Positions 60,895 to 64,000 of a DNA stretch of 64,000 bases are shown here, piece after piece. Made by a program: the position numbers and the translations under genes. Source of the stretch: Bdellovibrionales bacterium (GTDB taxonomy: Bacteria; Bdellovibrionota; Bdellovibrionia; Bdellovibrionales; UBA1609); contig JAHBUX010000008.1 in the NCBI GenBank assembly GCA_019637855.1, positions 92,243 to 156,242 of the forward strand, written 5' to 3'. The notes below the pieces were generated by a model. It worked only from the letters and a program-made list of their open reading frames with translations, did not search any database and had not been told where the DNA came from. The stretch's first letter is position 1; each line of letters opens with the position of its first letter.

Positions 60895-62912
60895 AGCCCT
60901 TAGCTCTTGAGCTCGACGACGGTTACTTCTCATACAAGGTCGAGGGTCATAGTGTTCCCGCCCTGAACGGCGTCACTCTGTCGATTGCCGACGGCGAGAT
61001 GGTGGCCATTCAAGGGCCTTCGGGTTCGGGTAAATCCACTCTTCTTTATTTGTTAGGTTGCATGCTTAGACCCGATCGCGGCACCATCCGGGTGCAGGGT
61101 GAGGACATTCGTACATTGGATGATGTGCAGCTGGCCTATTTTCGTAACCGTCAGCTAGGCTTTGTGTTTCAGCAGTTTCATCTCTTGCCGGCGGCGGACG
61201 TGCTGACCAATATTCTTTTGCCCACCAACTATCCGTTGGAGGTGGGGGTAGCGTCCGGCGCGGCCGACAAAGAGCGGGCGATCCAGTTGGCTACGCAGCT
61301 TGGCTTGGGTGATCGGATTCATCATAAAACGCAGCAGCTTTCTGGCGGCCAACAACAGCGGGTGGCGATTGCCCGCGCCCTGATTCGCGATGCGCCGGTG
61401 CTCTTGGCCGATGAGCCGACGGGGAATTTGGATTCGAATACTTCCAAAGAGATTCTGAAGCTTTTGCGCCAGCTGAATAACGAGGGCAAGACCATCGTGA
61501 TTATCACTCACGATGCTGAAGTGGCCGCGCAGTGCGATCGCGTAATTTGGATTCGCGACGGTAAGGTGCAAAATCCCGAAGACAACCCGGCGCCACGCCC
61601 GCACGCCACGCGCGCGGCCGACGTTCCGGATTTGCCGCCGCTGAATATTTCGACGTTGTTTCGCGAAAGTCTGCCCCGCGCGTGGGACAATCTGAAACGC
61701 AATCGCGTGCGCAGTGCTCTGACCATGTTGGGCGTGGTTGTTGGTGTGGCCTCCATCGTGGCGATGCTGACGTTGGGCACGTTCACCAAGGAAAAGATCT
61801 TACAGTCCTACGCTTCCTTAGGTGTAAACACGCTTTTGCTGCATGCGCGGCCCAACTGGATGATGAAGGCGGTGGATCGCCCGCCGACTAGCTTTAATTT
61901 TCTGAATATGGAGCGCGACGTTTTACCTCTGCAGGAAGTCTTCCCCGAGGTTGTTAGCCTTTCGCCGCTGTATAGCAGCTGGGGCAATTCGGCCGTTTTC
62001 GGTGGGCGCAGCATCGAAAACGAAGCCAGTGTGATCGGTGTGAATGAGCACGCTCTAGGCATCACACGCCGGCCGTTGGCCGCGGGTGCGCCGATCGGCG
62101 AGTTCCATGTGAAGAATCGCAGTTCGGTGTGCGTGATCGGATTTGAAATCGCTCAGCGTTTGTTTCTGCGGCAAAACCCTATCGGCGAAGTTTTGCAAGT
62201 AGGCGTGGAGGACACGAGCTTCAGTTGCACGGTGATCGGTGTTTCTAAGCCGGTGTTCAGTAAAGAGACGCGTTTTAAACCCGACCTTCAGATCATCGTT
62301 CCCTACACGGCCTATGTGAACCTGCCGTTTTATTACTACCATCGCCAGTTGGGTCAGGTTTTGTTTGAGATCGATTCCGGAAGCGATATCGAGGAGGCCA
62401 GCAAAAAGATCCGTGCCTTCTTTCAAAAGAAGTATGGCAAGTCGGGAATCTTTCGCGCCGATAGCGATTCGGTTTTGGTCGCGCAGATGAAGCGCTTCTT
62501 AAATCTCTTCACTTTGCTCTTGGTATCGGTGGCGGCGATCTCTCTAGTGGTGGGTGGCATGGGGATCACCAATATGATGTTGGTGTCGGTCAACGAACGC
62601 TTTCGTGAGATCGGCCTGCGCAAAGCGATGGGGGCGAGTCACTCGGCGATTCGGCAACTGTTCTTTGCGGAGTCCTTGTTCTTATGTGGAATCGCAGGAT
62701 TGACGGGCTTGTTGGTGGGCTTTGCCGCATATCAGCTTCTGATCTATGCCGGTACGCGGGTGATTCCTGATTTGAAGTTCGAGTGGGTGTTCAATCCTTG
62801 GGCCTTTGTGATTTCCTTTGCAGCTATTGTGGTGACTGGCGTTTTAAGCGGGCTGGGCCCAGCCCTGCGTGCCGAAAAACTGCAAGTGATTGAGGCTCTG
62901 CGTAGCGAGTGA
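60891..62912 (+). CDS. macB: MacB-type ABC transporter (ATPase-permease fusion)
   Basis: 673 residues. The N-terminal ATPase has Walker [10 protein letters not shown] (42-50), the signature [15 protein letters not shown] (near 148) and Walker [14 protein letters not shown] (near 170). After residue 270 the FtsX-like permease has one helix ([18 protein letters not shown]), a ~250-residue periplasmic domain and three helices at the end ([51 protein letters not shown]). With TolC and the adaptor it would export peptides, lipoproteins or drugs by mechanotransmission. It overlaps the adaptor by 4 bases. Confidence 0.93.
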   Translation: MKPLALELDDGYFSYKVEGHSVPALNGVTLSIADGEMVAIQGPSGSGKSTLLYLLGCMLRPDRGTIRVQGEDIRTLDDVQLAYFRNRQLGFVFQQFHLLPAADVLTNILLPTNYPLEVGVASGAADKERAIQLATQLGLGDRIHHKTQQLSGGQQQRVAIARALIRDAPVLLADEPTGNLDSNTSKEILKLLRQLNNEGKTIVIITHDAEVAAQCDRVIWIRDGKVQNPEDNPAPRPHATRAADVPDLPPLNISTLFRESLPRAWDNLKRNRVRSALTMLGVVVGVASIVAMLTLGTFTKEKILQSYASLGVNTLLLHARPNWMMKAVDRPPTSFNFLNMERDVLPLQEVFPEVVSLSPLYSSWGNSAVFGGRSIENEASVIGVNEHALGITRRPLAAGAPIGEFHVKNRSSVCVIGFEIAQRLFLRQNPIGEVLQVGVEDTSFSCTVIGVSKPVFSKETRFKPDLQIIVPYTAYVNLPFYYYHRQLGQVLFEIDSGSDIEEASKKIRAFFQKKYGKSGIFRADSDSVLVAQMKRFLNLFTLLLVSVAAISLVVGGMGITNMMLVSVNERFREIGLRKAMGASHSAIRQLFFAESLFLCGIAGLTGLLVGFAAYQLLIYAGTRVIPDLKFEWVFNPWAFVISFAAIVVTGVLSGLGPALRAEKLQVIEALRSE

Positions 62913-62939
62913 TAGGCTGGCGTTTTTCAGGAGGCTCAT

Positions 62940-63269
62940 ATGAAGTACGTATTGATCGTTTTGGTTTCACTGGTGTGTCTTCCAGCTATGGCGGAAGAGA
63001 AAACGTGCACCATAACGCCGATGGATTGCGCTGGTTGTGTGGACATGGTGAAAGAGAAAGTATGCAATCCCGAATTCACTCTTTGCGATGTAGCCATTGT
63101 GGATTCCGATAAGAAGATCGGCCAGATTCACGTTAAAACAAAAGACGCCGCGACCAAGGTGGATCCTAAGATGTTGACGGATTTGATCAAAGACACCACG
63201 TATAGCGTTAGTAAGTGCACAGCTGGGGCGCCGAAGCCGGCGGCTGGTAAGGGTAAGAAGACGTCGTAG
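62940..63269 (+). CDS. Exported HMA-domain metal-binding protein
   Basis: 109 residues with a signal peptide (KYVLIVLVSLVCLPAMA). The mature domain starts TPMDCAGCVDMVKEKV, the MxCxxC metal-binding loop of the heavy-metal-associated fold, and has three more Cys (VCNPEFTLC, SKC). The tail is Lys/Pro-rich. Being exported, it could bind copper or another soft metal in the periplasm. AGGAGG lies 5 bases before the ATG. It is 27 bases after macB. Confidence 0.75.
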   Translation: MKYVLIVLVSLVCLPAMAEEKTCTITPMDCAGCVDMVKEKVCNPEFTLCDVAIVDSDKKIGQIHVKTKDAATKVDPKMLTDLIKDTTYSVSKCTAGAPKPAAGKGKKTS

Positions 63270-63279
63270 TTTTTGATTC

Positions 63280-63302
63280 GCGCGTCTCATATTGAGGCGC
63301 GC
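63280..63302. terminator. Hairpin after the HMA-domain gene
   Basis: A 10-bp stem with one G-T pair (GCGCGTCTCA / TGAGGCGCGC) around a 3-base loop, followed only by TTC. Weak or bidirectional terminator at best. Confidence 0.4.
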
Positions 63303-63354
63303 TTCAAGTTGAGAGCGCGTCCTCCCGATAAGACCTTAGTCAAGGGGGCGCGTT

Positions 63355-63864
63355 GTGGGCAGAAATCTGCGGTTGATGGGTGGGACGTTCCTAGCTCTTC
63401 TTTGCATTGTCTCCTTTCAAAACTGCAGTTCTGGATTCAAAGCCAATCGCGATCTGGCGCTTGATAGCTCCAGTGTACAATGCCGAGCCAAAATGAAAGC
63501 CGAAGTCACGGCAGCCAAGCTGCCGGCTGCAGAACTGCGGTGCTCTGACTTCAATGCATTTGCTTGTGAACGGCGCGTATTTAGCCCTGATGCCAGCAAT
63601 CTCTCTCATGCTTTAAAAGAATGTCTGCCAGGTGATCGTATCTGCGTCGACGTGGACGTTTTGGAGTTCAACACGGCGGGTGCTAGGGCGCCGGCCAATG
63701 AGGATGAGTTTAAGCCCGGTGGATCGTACAATCGTGAGGATATTCGTTGTTATCATCGTTTGCGCATCAAGGGCGTGGTGGTGTTTGAAGGCGTGGGGGA
63801 TTCGCTGGCCGAAGCCCTCGCTGGCGCCGTTCATGCCTGCGAAGCGGCGCAAGGGGAGATTTAA
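63355..63864 (+). CDS. Lipoprotein of unknown function
   Basis: 169 residues from a GTG at 63355 after AAGGGGG. The signal (LMGGTFLALLCIVSFQNC) ends in FQNC, a relaxed lipobox. The mature part has eight Cys including VQCRAKMK, LRCSDFN, FACERR, KECLPGDRICVD and IRCYHRL. The last 30 residues (FEGVGDSLAEALAGAVHACEAA) look helical. No family recognised. Its stop overlaps the next gene's ATG (TAATG), so the two secreted proteins are probably co-translated. Confidence 0.6.
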   Translation: MGRNLRLMGGTFLALLCIVSFQNCSSGFKANRDLALDSSSVQCRAKMKAEVTAAKLPAAELRCSDFNAFACERRVFSPDASNLSHALKECLPGDRICVDVDVLEFNTAGARAPANEDEFKPGGSYNREDIRCYHRLRIKGVVVFEGVGDSLAEALAGAVHACEAAQGEI

Positions 63865-64000
63865 TGCTGGAGCTGGTCATATCTCTTTTGTTGTCTTCTT
63901 TTGAGGTTCACGCCCATGCCAATTTAAAAGCGGATGGGTTTATACCGCCGCGCTCCTCCGCCACCGGTTTGAAGACAGGCCCTTGTGGAAATGTGCCGCG
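63864..64000 (+). CDS. Exported protein, N-terminal fragment, possibly copper-monooxygenase-like
   Basis: 45 codons before the window ends. A short signal peptide (LELVISLLLSSFEVHA) is followed directly by HANLKADGFIPPRS and TGLKTGPCGNVPR. A His at the presumed cleavage site and an early xTGPCG segment recall the polysaccharide monooxygenase-like proteins, in which the N-terminal His binds copper. This is a weak resemblance and the part is short. The gene continues beyond the right edge. Confidence 0.4.
   Translation, partial: MLELVISLLLSSFEVHAHANLKADGFIPPRSSATGLKTGPCGNVP

Overview
The window reads as chromosome from a Gram-negative, didermic bacterium. It is gene-dense, of moderate GC, and carries many exported proteins and lipoproteins. 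Several traits suggest the Bdellovibrionota (Bdellovibrio-like predators): a bacterial DNA topoisomerase VI, relaxed lipoboxes such as FQNC and LVNC, many small secreted proteins of unknown function, and a Flp-like pilin candidate. This placement is inference from gene content; no rRNA is present. No CRISPR array, prophage or plasmid region was seen.

Layout. 0-3 kb (minus): a FAD-oxidase fragment downstream of a four-gene phosphorelay (receiver-PilZ-like, receiver, histidine kinase, HPt). 3-6 kb: small exported proteins, a CGFS glutaredoxin-BolA pair and an HNH protein. 6-9 kb: both subunits of topoisomerase VI. 9-15 kb: S41 protease, outer-membrane barrel, GyrI-like and thioredoxin-like proteins, BirA, NadC and a response regulator. 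15-22 kb (plus): LptG-like permease, then an overlapping run def-fmt-rpe-hutH-hutU and an FKBP isomerase. 22-31 kb: large secreted unknown, hutI, a TlpA-like/pilin-like divergent pair, acyltransferase, glpK, secreted unknowns and an RlpA-like protein. 31-41 kb: radA, a TPR lytic transglycosylase, oppABC without ATPases, an IS1-like transposase and a subtilisin-like protease. 41-47.4 kb (minus): ychF, pth, rplY, prs, rdgB, rph and amiC as one probable operon plus a CBS-domain gene. 47.4-47.8 kb: an intergenic region with a candidate C-rich small RNA. 48-53.6 kb: coiled-coil protein, exported GNAT-like protein, methyltransferase-like protein, cystathionine beta-synthase/cysteine synthase and feoAB. 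53.6-57.7 kb: a tandem family of lipoproteins with duplicated leaders and terminators, one copy broken and fused to a neighbour, plus a relic of the transposase. 57.8-64 kb: tRNA-Thr(CGT), a YhhQ-type transporter, a TolC/adaptor/MacB tripartite pump, an exported HMA protein, a lipoprotein and the start of a secreted protein that may be copper-oxygenase-like.

How the genes work together. HutH, HutU and HutI take histidine to formiminoglutamate; the final hut enzyme is not here. The window also serves peptide uptake (OppABC), glycerol use (GlpK), ferrous iron uptake (FeoAB), Fe-S handling (Grx-BolA), nucleotide and RNA quality control (Rph, RdgB, Prs, Pth) and wall remodelling (AmiC, Slt-like, RlpA-like). 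All of this fits a bacterium living on amino acids, peptides and host-derived material.

The least explained signals are non-coding. Many exported-protein genes use a run of five or six G as ribosome-binding site. Two of those runs face a matching C-run in their own leader. A candidate small RNA at about 47.46-47.60 kb (minus) carries two C-runs and an intrinsic terminator. The tandem lipoprotein family at 53.6-57.6 kb is the other main candidate for an undescribed system.
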